From Dietzia aurantiaca (GTDB lineage Bacteria > Actinomycetota > Actinomycetes > Mycobacteriales > Mycobacteriaceae): a stretch of DNA of 64,000 bases. The translations under genes and the position numbers were made by a program. How positions within the stretch are numbered: position 1 is the first letter of the stretch; every line of letters starts with the position of its first letter. Shown here one piece after another: positions 55,805-64,000 of the stretch. The notes under the pieces were generated by a model. That model worked only from the letters and a program-made list of their open reading frames with translations. It did no database searches and was not told the DNA's origin. The stretch spans positions 124,001 to 188,000 of the forward strand of contig NZ_JAIFXZ010000005.1 in NCBI RefSeq assembly GCF_021033825.1, written 5' to 3'.

Positions 55805-56809
55805 TCACCGCACTGTGACGGTCGCGTCCGCGGCCGACACCAGCTCGCCGATCACCGGTGCGCCAGGGACCTCTCCGGCCACCAGCAGACCCCCAGAGGT
55901 CTGGGCGTCGGCGAGCAGGAGCAGCTCGTCCTCGCCGACGTCCGAGGCGAGATGTGGGCGGACCCAGTCGAGGTTGCGCCGCGTCCCGCCGCTGACGAAC
56001 CCGTCGGCCAGCGCCTGCCGCGCTCCGTCCAGATACGGCACCGCCGCCGAGTCGATCACGGCCGAGACGCCGCTGGCGCGGGCCATCTTGAACAGGTGAC
56101 CGAGCAGCCCGAAGCCGGTGACGTCGGTCGCGCAGCCGATCCCGGCGGCCAGGGCGTCGCGGGCGGCGACGTCGTTGAGGCAGGTCATGGTCGCGATCGC
56201 CTCCTCGCTCACCGCGCCGGTGTTCTTGTGCCGGCTGTTGAGCACTCCGATCCCCAGCGGTTTGGTCAGCGACAACGGCACACCGGCTCGGCCGGCGTCG
56301 TTGCGCAGCAGACGGTCGGGGTCGGCGATCCCTGTGACGGCCATGCCGTACTTGGGCTCGGGGTCGTCCACGCTGTGACCGCCGGCCACATGGCAGCCCG
56401 CGCTCCCGGCGACGTCCTGGGCCCCGCGCAGCACCTCGCCGGCCATCTCGTACGGCAGCACGTCCATCGGCCAACACAGCAGGTTGATCGCCACGATCGG
56501 CGTGCCGCCCATCGCGTACACATCGGACAGGGCGTTGGCCGCCGCGATCCGCCCCCAGTCGTAGGGGTCGTCGACGACGGGCGTGAAGAAGTCGGCGGTG
56601 CTGATCACGGCCTGACCGCCGGCGATCCGCACGGCGGCCGCGTCGTCGCCGTCGTCCAGACCCACGACGAGCTCGGCCGCCGGGTCACGGACGGGCGCGC
56701 CGACGAGCCCGGCCACCACCGACTCGAGCGCGCCGGGCGGGATCTTGCACGCGCAACCGCCACCGTGGGCGTACGAGGTGAGACGGGCGGGGGCGGGGGA
56801 GGAGGTCAT
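55805..56809 (-). CDS. selD: Selenophosphate synthetase
   Basis: 334-residue selenide, water dikinase: makes monoselenophosphate from selenide and ATP for Sec-tRNA synthesis. The N-terminus has HGGGCACKIPPGAL, with Cys19 and Lys22 at the catalytic positions. This is the Cys form, so it is itself not a selenoprotein. Further conserved are VGLDDGDDAAAVRIA, TADFFTPVVDDPYDWGRIAA, SDVYAMGGTPIVAINLL and TDVTGFGLLGHLFKMA. The ATG at 56809 has TAGGGT upstream. It stands head-to-head with the tRNA-Sec, selA, selB unit. Confidence 0.96.
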   Translation of the reverse strand: MTSSPAPARLTSYAHGGGCACKIPPGALESVVAGLVGAPVRDPAAELVVGLDDGDDAAAVRIAGGQAVISTADFFTPVVDDPYDWGRIAAANALSDVYAMGGTPIVAINLLCWPMDVLPYEMAGEVLRGAQDVAGSAGCHVAGGHSVDDPEPKYGMAVTGIADPDRLLRNDAGRAGVPLSLTKPLGIGVLNSRHKNTGAVSEEAIATMTCLNDVAARDALAAGIGCATDVTGFGLLGHLFKMARASGVSAVIDSAAVPYLDGARQALADGFVSGGTRRNLDWVRPHLASDVGEDELLLLADAQTSGGLLVAGEVPGAPVIGELVSAADATVTVR

Positions 56810-56816
56810 GGGCCAG

Positions 56817-56822
56817 ACCCTA
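56817..56822 (-). promoter_or_regulatory. Candidate -10 element for a leaderless selD mRNA
   Basis: On the minus strand TAGGGT lies at -13 to -8 of the selD ATG, with no clear Shine-Dalgarno. Confidence 0.4.
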
Positions 56823-56913
56823 GTGACCGCGACGGGGGTGCGCCGCCGGATGCACCGCCAGCGCGTGGCGCGGTTGACTCACGTGTCGGCCATGGTGCTT
56901 ACTCGTTCGTGAG

Positions 56914-57009
56914 GGAGGCGTCCGGGTACCTGGTGGTCCCCGCGGTCTTCAAAACCGACGTGGCCGAGTATCTCGGTCAGGCGGGTTCGATTCCCGTCCG
57001 CCTCCGCCA
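56914..57009 (+). tRNA. selC: tRNA-Sec (anticodon TCA)
   Basis: 96-base selenocysteine tRNA including an encoded CCA. The acceptor strand GGAGGCG pairs with CGCCTCC before the discriminator G and CCA. The anticodon loop CTTCAAA (anticodon TCA, 56949-56951) is closed by CGGT/ACCG. A long variable arm (TGGCCGAGTATCTCGGTCA) follows, and the T arm is GCGGG-TTCGATT-CCCGT. The extended acceptor and long extra arm are what SelA, SelB and seryl-tRNA synthetase recognise. TTGACT at 56874 could be a -35 element. It lies between selD and selA. Confidence 0.95.
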
Positions 57010-57126
57010 ACAGTCCTCGCCCGTCCCCGACCCGGCCACCTCGAGTGGGCGGCCCCGGTCGGCGGGGCCGGGGAAGAGGAGCGGGCCATCACCGAGCAGT
57101 CCACGACCGGCGATTCCCGTCGGCGC

Positions 57127-58407
57127 GTGCCCTCCACCGATGCCGTGCTCCGCGACCCGCGCCTGGCCGACTCTCTCGCCGGGCTGGGCCGCGAGATGGT
57201 CAAGGCACGGATCCGGGACGCCCAGGGCCGGGCACGTGCCGGCGATCTGCCCGCGGACGAGATCGTCGACGCCGTGCTGGCAGCGCTGCCGACGGCGCCG
57301 GTCTCGCTCACCCGCGTCCTCAACGCGACCGGGGTATTGCTGCACACCAACCTCGGCCGGGCGCCCCTGTCGGCGGCCGCGGTACGCGCGCTCGGCGAGG
57401 CCGCCGGCACCAACGACGTCGAGCTGGACCTGGCCACCGGACGGCGGGGTCGCCGGGGCCGGGGTGCGCTGGACGCCCTGCGTGACGCGGTACCGACCGC
57501 GGGCGACGTCCACGTCGTCAACAATGGTGCGGCGGCGCTCGCCCTCGCCGTCACCGCGCTGGGCGGCCCGGGGCGCACGGTGGTGATCTCGCGCGGGGAG
57601 ATGATCGAGATCGGCGACGGCTTCCGCCTGCCCGAGCTGCTCGAGTCCACCGGCACCCGGCTGCAGGAGGTGGGCACCACCAACCGCGTCCGCCTCGAGG
57701 ACTACCTCGCCGCGATCGACGAGACCACGGCCTTCGTGCTCAAGGTGCACCCCTCGAACTTCCTGGTCAGCGGCTTCACCTCGGTCGTGCCGGCCGCGCA
57801 GCTCGCCGGCCGCGGCGTGCCCCTGGTGGTGGACATCGGTTCCGGCCTGCTCGCCCCGCACCCGGTGCTCCCCGACGAGCCCGATATGACGACGATGCTC
57901 GCCGCGGGTGCCGACCTGGTGACCTCCAGCGGCGACAAGCTCCTCGGCGGACCGCAGGCCGGGATCCTGGGCGGGGATGCCGACCTCGTGCACCGGCTGC
58001 GCCGTCATCCGCTCGCCCGGGCCCTGCGCGTGGACAAGCTCACGCTCGCCGCGCTCGAGGCCACGCTCCGCGGACCCCGCCCGCCGGTCACCGAAGGGCT
58101 CGAGGCCGACGCCGGCGACCTGCTCGGGCGGGCACGGCGCCTCGCCGACGACCTCACCTCCGCCGGGGTGCCGGCCGAGGCCGTCCGCTCGGTCGCGGCG
58201 GTCGGGGGCGGGGGCGCGCCGGGCGTCGACCTGCCGAGCGCGGCGGTGGCCCTGCCGGAACGCTTCGCCGACGCCCTGCGCGCGGGACGACCCGCCGTAC
58301 TCGGGCGCGTCACCGAGGGCCGGTGCCTGCTCGATCTCCGGGCGCTGCCCACCTCGGACGATCCCGAACTGCTCCGACTGGTGATCGCGGCCCGGGAGCA
58401 CGTCTGA
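57127..58407 (+). CDS. selA: L-seryl-tRNA(Sec) selenium transferase
   Basis: 426-residue PLP enzyme that converts Ser-tRNA(Sec) to Sec-tRNA(Sec) with selenophosphate. The PLP lysine is K271 in SSGDKLLGGPQAGIL; also RVLNATGVLLHTNLGRAPLS, FVLKVHPSNFLVSGFTS and VDIGSGLL. I chose the GTG at 57127 (VPSTDAVL), but the in-frame codons before it (DSRRR) resemble the usual RRxPS opening of SelA. The true start could therefore be a rare codon ~10-16 residues upstream. Its stop overlaps the selB ATG. Confidence 0.95.
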   Translation: MPSTDAVLRDPRLADSLAGLGREMVKARIRDAQGRARAGDLPADEIVDAVLAALPTAPVSLTRVLNATGVLLHTNLGRAPLSAAAVRALGEAAGTNDVELDLATGRRGRRGRGALDALRDAVPTAGDVHVVNNGAAALALAVTALGGPGRTVVISRGEMIEIGDGFRLPELLESTGTRLQEVGTTNRVRLEDYLAAIDETTAFVLKVHPSNFLVSGFTSVVPAAQLAGRGVPLVVDIGSGLLAPHPVLPDEPDMTTMLAAGADLVTSSGDKLLGGPQAGILGGDADLVHRLRRHPLARALRVDKLTLAALEATLRGPRPPVTEGLEADAGDLLGRARRLADDLTSAGVPAEAVRSVAAVGGGGAPGVDLPSAAVALPERFADALRAGRPAVLGRVTEGRCLLDLRALPTSDDPELLRLVIAAREHV

Positions 58408-60179
58408 TGTTCGTGGTGGCGACCGCCGGCCACGTGGACCACGGCAAGTCGACCCTGCTGCGGGCCCTCACCGGTGAGAATCCGGACCGCTGGGCGGAGG
58501 AGCGGCGGCGCGGGCTGACCATCGACCTCGGGTACGTCTCCGCCACGCTCGACGACGGGAGGACCGTCGCGTTCGTCGACGTCCCCGGCCACCGCCGGTT
58601 CATGCCGAACATGCTCGCCGGGATCGGCCCGGTGCCGGCGGTGCTCTTCGTGGTGGCCGCCGACGACGGCTGGATGCCGCAGTCCGCCGAGCACCTCGAC
58701 GCTCTCGTGGCGCTGGGGGTACGACACGGCGTCCTCGTCGTCACCCGCAGCGACCTCCTGGACCCCGAACTCGCGCTGGCCGAGGCGCGCGCCGCGATGG
58801 CCGGCACTCCGCTGGCCGACATCCCGGCGGTGTGCGTCTCCGCGGTCGCGGGCGCCGGCCTCGACGAGTTGCGTGCCGAACTGGTCCGCCTGGGCGCCGC
58901 ACTGCCCGAGCCCGACCGGGAGGCGGACGTCCGTCTGTGGGTGGACCGGTCGTTCACCATCGGAGGCTCCGGGACCGTCGTCACCGGCACCCTGCCAGCC
59001 GGAACGGTGCACACCGGCGACACCCTGGAGGTCGGGCCCGGGGGGCCGCGCGTCGCGGTGCGCGGCCTGCAGGCGCTGGGAGAGGCGCGCGACGAGGTCA
59101 CGGCGGTGGCGCGGGTGGCCGTCAATCTACGCGGCGTGGCCGCTGACGACGTGCCCCGTGGGACCGTCCTGGTCACGCCCGGCCGGTGGCGTCCGTCGTC
59201 CACCCCGGACGTGCGCGTGGACCCCGGCGCAGACACCGCCGACCTGCCCGGGCAGGTGACGGTGCACTGCGGCTCCGCGGCCGTGACCGCGCACGTCCGC
59301 CCGCTGGACGCGCGACACGCACGACTCGCGCTCGCCGAGCCGCTGCCGCTGCGGGTGGGCGACCGGCTGATCCTGCGCGAGCCCGGCGCCGAGCGAATCC
59401 CGGCGGGTGCGGTCGTCCTCGATCCCGCGCCTCCGGAGCTGAGCCGACGCGGAGCGGCCCGGCGCCGGGCGGAGGTGCTCGCCGCCACCCCCGAGGAACC
59501 CGATCTGAGGTCCGAGCTGCGGCGACGCGGCGTCGCACATGTCGACGACCTGCGGGCGTTCGGCGTCGCCGACGTGCCGGCGGCCGACGAGACCGGCGGC
59601 TGGCTCCTCGATCGCGACGCGCTCCCCGGCCTGGTGGAGCGACTCGTCGCCGCGGTCGAGGACCACGACCGCCGCGATCCGCTCGACCCCGGGGTGCCCA
59701 CCGAGGCGGCCCGCCGTGCCCTCGACCTTCCCGACGCGCGGCTGCTGACGGTGGTGCTCGCGCATCCTGCCGCGTCCGGGCTGCGGGCGGACGGCGGCCG
59801 CGTCGTCACCCCTGGCTGCGGGCCGGGGCTGCCGGAGCGCGTCCGGACCGCGGTCTCCGGGCTGACCGAGCGGTTCGGGGCGCGGCCGTTCGACGCCCCG
59901 AGCGCCGACGAGCTCGCCGGACTCGGCCTGGGCACCCGGGAGCTGGCTGCGTGCGTGCGTGCGGGCCTGCTCAGCCGGATCGGGCCGGGCGTGTGGCTGG
60001 GGCCGGACGCCACGGAGGCCGCGGTCGCCGAGCTACGGCGCCTGCCCCAGCCGTTCACGCCGAGCACCGCCCGCACACACCTGGGCACCTCGCGTCGCGT
60101 CGTGATGCCCCTACTCGAGAAGCTCGCCGAGGAGGGTCTCAGCCGTCGGGTCGGCGACGACGGGCACGTCGTGGACTAG
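58407..60179 (+). CDS. selB: Selenocysteine-specific elongation factor
   Basis: 590-residue GTPase that delivers Sec-tRNA(Sec) to in-frame UGA codons next to a SECIS element. G1 is AGHVDHGKST (residues 7-16), switch I/II contain RRRGLTIDLGYV and DVPGHRRFM (58-66), and G4 is VVTRSDLL (the N of NKxD is replaced by R/S, as in other actinobacterial SelBs). Domains II/III follow, then C-terminal winged helices ending LGTSRRVVMPLLEKLAEEGL that bind the SECIS hairpin. ATG overlaps the selA stop. Its stop codon shares CTAG with that of the convergent membrane subunit gene. Confidence 0.95.
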   Translation: MFVVATAGHVDHGKSTLLRALTGENPDRWAEERRRGLTIDLGYVSATLDDGRTVAFVDVPGHRRFMPNMLAGIGPVPAVLFVVAADDGWMPQSAEHLDALVALGVRHGVLVVTRSDLLDPELALAEARAAMAGTPLADIPAVCVSAVAGAGLDELRAELVRLGAALPEPDREADVRLWVDRSFTIGGSGTVVTGTLPAGTVHTGDTLEVGPGGPRVAVRGLQALGEARDEVTAVARVAVNLRGVAADDVPRGTVLVTPGRWRPSSTPDVRVDPGADTADLPGQVTVHCGSAAVTAHVRPLDARHARLALAEPLPLRVGDRLILREPGAERIPAGAVVLDPAPPELSRRGAARRRAEVLAATPEEPDLRSELRRRGVAHVDDLRAFGVADVPAADETGGWLLDRDALPGLVERLVAAVEDHDRRDPLDPGVPTEAARRALDLPDARLLTVVLAHPAASGLRADGGRVVTPGCGPGLPERVRTAVSGLTERFGARPFDAPSADELAGLGLGTRELAACVRAGLLSRIGPGVWLGPDATEAAVAELRRLPQPFTPSTARTHLGTSRRVVMPLLEKLAEEGLSRRVGDDGHVVD

Positions 60180-61192
60180 ACCTCATCGAACGCTTCGCCA
60201 CCGCCCCGGGCGTCGCGGCGCTGTCGCTGCGGCACGACGGTGTACTTCGGGTCCTTGGTCGACTCCATGCCGGCGTGGAACACGGCCCACCGGGTGGACG
60301 CGGAGCCGGCCGCCAGTGCGAGACCGGAGATGGCCGAGGCCACGCGGCTGCGCCTGCCGAGGACCGCGCCGACCGCTCCGACGAAGGTGAGCGCGCGGGC
60401 GGCGGCGTGGTATCTGCCGGCCCGGCCCTGGTGGAGTGGCTCCGCGGTGATCCCCATCGAGCGCTGCATGAACTGCTCGGCGCCGAGCTCCAGCACGGCA
60501 CCGCCGACGGCGAGGCGGCGCGCGGGCCCGGTCTCGTGCAGCGGGTTGAGGAGTATGCCGACGCCCCCGGACGCGGCGGCGGCACTGCCGACAAAGACGA
60601 AGGGCAGCTCGTGGCGGGCCTCGTGCCAGCTCGGCACGGCGGTGTCGGTGAGCAGGACCGCCGTGTAGGAGGCGACGGCCGGTGCGATGGCGGCGGCGAC
60701 GATCCCGGCCGGCTTGGACGCGCGGTCGATGAGGCCGATCGGCAGCACCCTGGCGAGACGTCGGGGGAGCAGGGGGACGACCTCGCGGCCGAGGGCGATG
60801 CCGACGAACGGCCCGTAGGCGGACAGGATCCAGGTCCCCACGCTCATCGGCGAGGTCGGCTTGAACACCCGCAGCATGTGGTGGAAGCGCTCCGGGCGTC
60901 CCAGGTCGTTGACGAGAAAGTACAGGCTGGCCGTGATGCCGCCCAGAGCCACCACCCGCGCGGAACGCCGCTGCGCGGGGAGGCCGGCGAGATCCGCTCC
61001 CGCGGCGAGCAGCGAGGACCCCGCCGCGAGGCCGCCGAGGAACAGGTAGGCGGGGATGTCGGCCTCCCACGGCGGGGCCTTGACGATGGGCTTGCCGTAG
61101 TAGGACTGGAACTCCGCCTCCGGCACCATGAGCTGCTCGCGCCCCCCGCGGCGACGCCGGCGGGTACGCGAACGCTGTTCAGAGTCGGTCAT
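60176..61192 (-). CDS. Formate dehydrogenase membrane subunit, NrfD/PsrC type
   Basis: 338-residue polytopic protein with about eight hydrophobic segments. The N-terminus is basic (RSRTRRRRRGG), followed by MVPEAEFQSYYGKPIVKAPP and WEADIPAYLFLGGLAAGSSL, the NrfD signature entry into helix 1. RPERFHHMLRVFKPTSPMSVGTW then marks the quinone-site loop. It should anchor the Fe-S subunit and pass formate electrons to menaquinone. NrfD-type anchors carry no haem, unlike the FdnI cytochrome b of E. coli. The ATG overlaps the stop of the beta-subunit gene (ATGA). Confidence 0.92.
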   Translation of the reverse strand: MTDSEQRSRTRRRRRGGREQLMVPEAEFQSYYGKPIVKAPPWEADIPAYLFLGGLAAGSSLLAAGADLAGLPAQRRSARVVALGGITASLYFLVNDLGRPERFHHMLRVFKPTSPMSVGTWILSAYGPFVGIALGREVVPLLPRRLARVLPIGLIDRASKPAGIVAAAIAPAVASYTAVLLTDTAVPSWHEARHELPFVFVGSAAAASGGVGILLNPLHETGPARRLAVGGAVLELGAEQFMQRSMGITAEPLHQGRAGRYHAAARALTFVGAVGAVLGRRSRVASAISGLALAAGSASTRWAVFHAGMESTKDPKYTVVPQRQRRDARGGGEAFDEV

Positions 61193-62181
61193 CGGGGTCG
61201 TCCCCCGGTGGCGAAGGCGACCACCGCGCCGCCGAGCAGTGTCGCGGCGGCGAGCGCGGCCTGTCGCCACATCGCCGGGGCGTGACGCGTGGTCACCACG
61301 GGATCCGGCGGCAGACCGTATACCTCGGGGTCGTCGAGGAGCAGGAAGAACGCCCCGGTGCCGCCGACGCCGTTGCGGGCGTCGTGACCGTACAGCTGGG
61401 CGCGGGGCTCCCCGGCCTCGACGAGCTGGTCCAGACGCCCGACGGCCCGCTCGCGTAGTTCGTCGAGGTCACCGAACTGGATAGAGTCGGTGGGGCAGGC
61501 CTTGGCGCAGGCGGGGGTCATGCCCTCGGTGAGCCGGTCGTAGCAGAGGGTGCACTTCTGGGCGATCCCCACGGCGGGGTCGCCCGCGGGGCCGGGGCGT
61601 CGCTCGATGACCCCGTACGGGCAGGCGGAGACGCAGTAGCCGCAGCCGTTGCAGATGTCGTTCTGCACCACGACGGTGCCGAACTCGGTGTGCGCGAGCG
61701 CGCCGGTCGGACACACGTCGAGGCACGCCGCGTGCGTGCAGTGCTTGCACACGTCCGACTCCATGAGCCACCGGAAGTCGGTGGCGTCCCCAGCGTCTTC
61801 CGTCTCTCCGGGCAGGGTCGACGTGGGCAGGCCCAGGTCGACCGGAGGCGCGGCCCCGAGCCCGGCGCCGACCCCGGTATCGGGAACCGGGCTCGCCGCG
61901 GCCAGGCGGGCCGGCACCTCCTGCTCGATGAACGCCACGTGCCGCCACGTGGACGAGCCGAGTGAGCCGGTGTTGTCGTACGAGTTCCCGGTGAGCTCGA
62001 GGCCGTCCTCGGGGATGAGGTTCCACTCCTTGCACGCCACCTCGCAGGCCTTGCAGCCGATGCACACCGAGGTGTCGGTGAAGAAGCCCTTGCGCGGCGG
62101 CGGGTCCTCGTAGCCGCCGTCGACGGCGGGGTAGACGTCACCGAAGAAGGACCGTCCGAGGTCGGACAGGAAGGCGGACAT
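61189..62181 (-). CDS. fdhB: Formate dehydrogenase beta (Fe-S) subunit
   Basis: 330-residue 4Fe-4S electron-transfer subunit. Four clusters of Cys are visible: CIGCKACEVACKEWN, CKHCTHAACLDVCPTGAL, CNGCGYCVSACPYGVIE and CTLCYDRLTEGMTPACAKAC. Together they suit four [4Fe-4S] clusters, as in FdnH/FdoH. A C-terminal hydrophobic helix (LAAATLLGGAVVAFATGG) could be a membrane anchor. It starts 3 bases after the alpha-subunit stop and overlaps the NrfD-type gene. Confidence 0.95.
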   Translation of the reverse strand: MSAFLSDLGRSFFGDVYPAVDGGYEDPPPRKGFFTDTSVCIGCKACEVACKEWNLIPEDGLELTGNSYDNTGSLGSSTWRHVAFIEQEVPARLAAASPVPDTGVGAGLGAAPPVDLGLPTSTLPGETEDAGDATDFRWLMESDVCKHCTHAACLDVCPTGALAHTEFGTVVVQNDICNGCGYCVSACPYGVIERRPGPAGDPAVGIAQKCTLCYDRLTEGMTPACAKACPTDSIQFGDLDELRERAVGRLDQLVEAGEPRAQLYGHDARNGVGGTGAFFLLLDDPEVYGLPPDPVVTTRHAPAMWRQAALAAATLLGGAVVAFATGGRPR

Positions 62182-62184
62182 GGA

Positions 62185-64000
62185 TCAGCTCTCCGTTCCC
62201 GGTTCGGTGCGGATTCCCGCTCGGCGACGATAACCCTCGACGAACTCGAGGAGCGCGGAGCCGCGCGGACGTCGTCCCGCGACGATGTCACAACTCGTGG
62301 CCTTGGTCGCCGGGATCGACACGTTGGGGTCGAGGTTCTGCGGCAGTAGGTCGTTGGCCGGGTCGCCGATGCTCACGCCGTTGCCGCCCCAGTGGTAGGG
62401 CAGGCCGATCTGGTGGAGCGTGGCGCCGTCGATGAGGAGTGGCCGCATCCGGCGCGTCACCAGCACCCGCGCCTCGATCGCGGAGCGTGAGGTGACGATG
62501 GTGGCCCAGCCGCCGTTCTCCAGGCCCCGCTCGGCGGCCAGCTCGGGGCTGACCTCGCAGAAGAACTCCGGCTGCAGTTCGGACAGGTACGGCAGCGTTC
62601 GGCTCATCGCCCCGGCCGTGTGGTGTTCGGTGAGGCGGTAGGTCCCGAAGACGTAGGGGAACACCTCGCTGCCCGGCTCGCCGTGGCCCGGTTGGGTCAT
62701 GTTGTACGGGCCGGGCCGAGAATGCCCGGCGGGGTTGGAGTTCTGCTCGGGGTAGATCGGGTTGCGGGTCGGTGACTCGGGCGGCTCGTAGTGCGCGGGC
62801 ATCGGCCCGTCCGCCAGGCCCCGGGGTGCGTAGAGCCAGCCGCGACCGTCGTCCTGCATGATGAACGGCTCGGCGCCGCCTATGGCAGCCTCCGCGACCG
62901 CGCCTTCCGGCGGCTCGTAGTCGGGCGCCTTGCCCGCCTCGAAGTCGGGCACGTCGTCGCCGACCCATCGGCCGGCGCCGTCGCCGGCATCCGGGTCCCA
63001 CCGCAGCAGCGCCTTGCGCTCGCTCCACGGCCGACCCTCGGGGTCGGCGGAGGCACGGTTGTAGAGGATCCGCCGGTTGGCCGGCCACGCCCAGCCCCAC
63101 TCCAGGGCCAACTCGTTCTGTTCGTGCCGCGGCTTGCGCCGCGCGGCCTGGTTGACGCCGTCGGCGTACACGCCGCAGTAGATCCAGCAGCCGCAGGCGG
63201 TGGAGCCGTCGTCGGCGAGCTGGGTGTACGTCGACAGCGGCTCGCCGTCGGCGCGGCGGCCGTTGATCTCGGCCAGGACCGACTCGGCGTCGGGCTCGTC
63301 GGTGCCGTGCTCCATGGGGTAGTCCCACGTGAGGTCCTGCAGGGCCCGGTCACGCGGGTCGGTGGAGTCGGCCAGCCGCTCCTTGAGGATGCGGCCCAGG
63401 TGGAAGTAGAACCACAACTCGCTGCGGGCGTCCCCGGGCGGCTCGACCGCCTGGTGGCGCCACTGCAGCATGCGCTGGGTATTGGTGAACGAGCCCTTCT
63501 TCTCCACGTGGTTGGCGGCGGGGAAGAAGAAGACCTCGGTACCGATGTCCTCGGTGCGCATCTCGCCAGTCTCGATCTCGGGGCCGGACTTCCAGAAGTC
63601 GGCGCTCTCGATCATCACCAGGTCTCGCACCACGAGCCAGTCGAGATTCGCCAGGCCGGCGCGCTGCATCCGGCCGTTGGCCGTACCCACGGCCGGGTTC
63701 TCGCCGACGAGGAAGTAGCCGCCACCGCCCTCGTCGATCTGTCGCTGCACCGTCGAGGTCGAGTCGTGTTTGCCGGTGAGGCGCGGCAGGTGGCCGAAGC
63801 AGTAGTCGTTCTCCGCCGTCGCCGCGTCGCCCCACCACGCCTTGAGCAGACTCACGGTGTACGACCGCATGTTGCCCCAGAAGCCCTTGGCCTCCGCATC
63901 GGTGCCCACGTAGGAGTCGAGGTCGTGGTGGTGCGAGGCGTTGGGAGTCGGCAGATAGCCGGGTAGCAGGTCGTACAGGGTCGGGATGTCGGTGGAGCCC
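62185..64000 (-). CDS. Formate dehydrogenase alpha subunit, C-terminal part (5' end outside the window)
   Basis: About 604 residues of the molybdopterin/tungstopterin catalytic subunit, open to the right edge. It enters with PTLYDLLPGYLPTPNASHHH, then VGTDAEAKGFWGNMRSYTVS and the central domain GENPAVGTANGRMQRAGLAN (cofactor-binding). It ends in the molydopterin dinucleotide-binding domain FCEVSPELAAERGLENGGWA and LPYHWGGNGVSIGDPANDLL. The reading frame has no internal UGA here. The Cys/Sec of the active site lies in the missing N-terminal third; the neighbouring sel genes make Sec likely. The GTG at 63909 is internal, not the start. Confidence 0.94.
   Translation of the reverse strand, partial: GSTDIPTLYDLLPGYLPTPNASHHHDLDSYVGTDAEAKGFWGNMRSYTVSLLKAWWGDAATAENDYCFGHLPRLTGKHDSTSTVQRQIDEGGGGYFLVGENPAVGTANGRMQRAGLANLDWLVVRDLVMIESADFWKSGPEIETGEMRTEDIGTEVFFFPAANHVEKKGSFTNTQRMLQWRHQAVEPPGDARSELWFYFHLGRILKERLADSTDPRDRALQDLTWDYPMEHGTDEPDAESVLAEINGRRADGEPLSTYTQLADDGSTACGCWIYCGVYADGVNQAARRKPRHEQNELALEWGWAWPANRRILYNRASADPEGRPWSERKALLRWDPDAGDGAGRWVGDDVPDFEAGKAPDYEPPEGAVAEAAIGGAEPFIMQDDGRGWLYAPRGLADGPMPAHYEPPESPTRNPIYPEQNSNPAGHSRPGPYNMTQPGHGEPGSEVFPYVFGTYRLTEHHTAGAMSRTLPYLSELQPEFFCEVSPELAAERGLENGGWATIVTSRSAIEARVLVTRRMRPLLIDGATLHQIGLPYHWGGNGVSIGDPANDLLPQNLDPNVSIPATKATSCDIVAGRRPRGSALLEFVEGYRRRAGIRTEPGTES

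Noticed and set aside
62185-63909. The alpha subunit of formate dehydrogenase as a complete 574-residue gene starting at the GTG at 63909
   Set aside because: The frame stays open to the window edge and the upstream residues PTLYDLLPGYLPTP are typical formate dehydrogenase sequence, so this is the 3' part of a longer gene.

Overview
The window is GC-rich, gene-dense DNA from an actinobacterium. Short gaps, frequent ATGA/GTGA overlaps, GTG starts, a six-gene mce operon, an F420-type oxidoreductase, an IdeR/DtxR-type iron box and a trehalose-type ABC importer all fit a mycolic-acid-containing member of the Mycobacteriales. Dietzia or a close relative is my guess, made from content only. There is no rRNA, prophage, insertion sequence or CRISPR array. 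The only tRNA gene is the one for selenocysteine.

Layout. 1-3.5 kb: ABC-2 exporter (permease cut by the window edge) beside a LuxR-type two-component system. 3.5-14 kb: small housekeeping and stress units, including SDRs, an SRPBCC/ArsR pair with a perfect inverted repeat upstream, an odd MBL-fold protein, small zinc-ribbon-like proteins, a sugar-porter MFS protein, a PanE-like reductase, MarR and an alpha/beta hydrolase. 14-22.3 kb: a Tat-exported PhoX phosphatase and a trehalose/maltose-type ABC importer whose ATPase is separated from its binding protein by an iron-regulated siderophore-interacting flavoprotein. 22.3-24.8 kb: LLM oxidoreductase, GXWXG/DUF4334 protein, acyl-CoA dehydrogenase.

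24.8-48.1 kb is the main catabolic island. An aldehyde dehydrogenase and two MpaB/Lcp-type (DUF2236) proteins are followed by a tandem-TetR (Mce3R-like) repressor. Divergent from the repressor is a roughly 17 kb run of thiolase, fused hydratase/dehydrogenase, nitronate-monooxygenase-like protein, enoyl-CoA hydratase, acyl-CoA ligase, YrbEA/B, MceA-F, a Mce-associated protein and a third DUF2236 protein. A GntR regulator closes it. AT-rich, partly palindromic sites with shared sequence lie in three control regions of this island (24841, 30379, 48137). I read it as uptake of a hydrophobic molecule by the Mce machine, oxidative cleavage by Lcp/MpaB-like haem proteins, oxidation of the aldehyde, CoA activation and beta-oxidation. 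The substrate is unknown; an isoprenoid or steroid-like lipid is the natural hypothesis.

48.5-55.8 kb: an enoyl-CoA hydratase, then an operon of a GCS2-type ligase fused to a circularly permuted ATP-grasp domain, an S9 prolyl-oligopeptidase-type peptidase and an M20 amidohydrolase. This looks like a peptide or amide synthesis-and-trimming system whose product is not evident. A gluconokinase follows.

55.8-64 kb: a selenocysteine island (selD, tRNA-Sec, selA, selB) facing a formate dehydrogenase operon (alpha subunit cut by the window end, Fe-S beta subunit, NrfD-type membrane subunit). The selenocysteine codon of the alpha subunit, if present, lies beyond the window.

Many genes without a Shine-Dalgarno have a TANNNT hexamer ending 6-7 bases before the start codon, which suggests widespread leaderless transcription.
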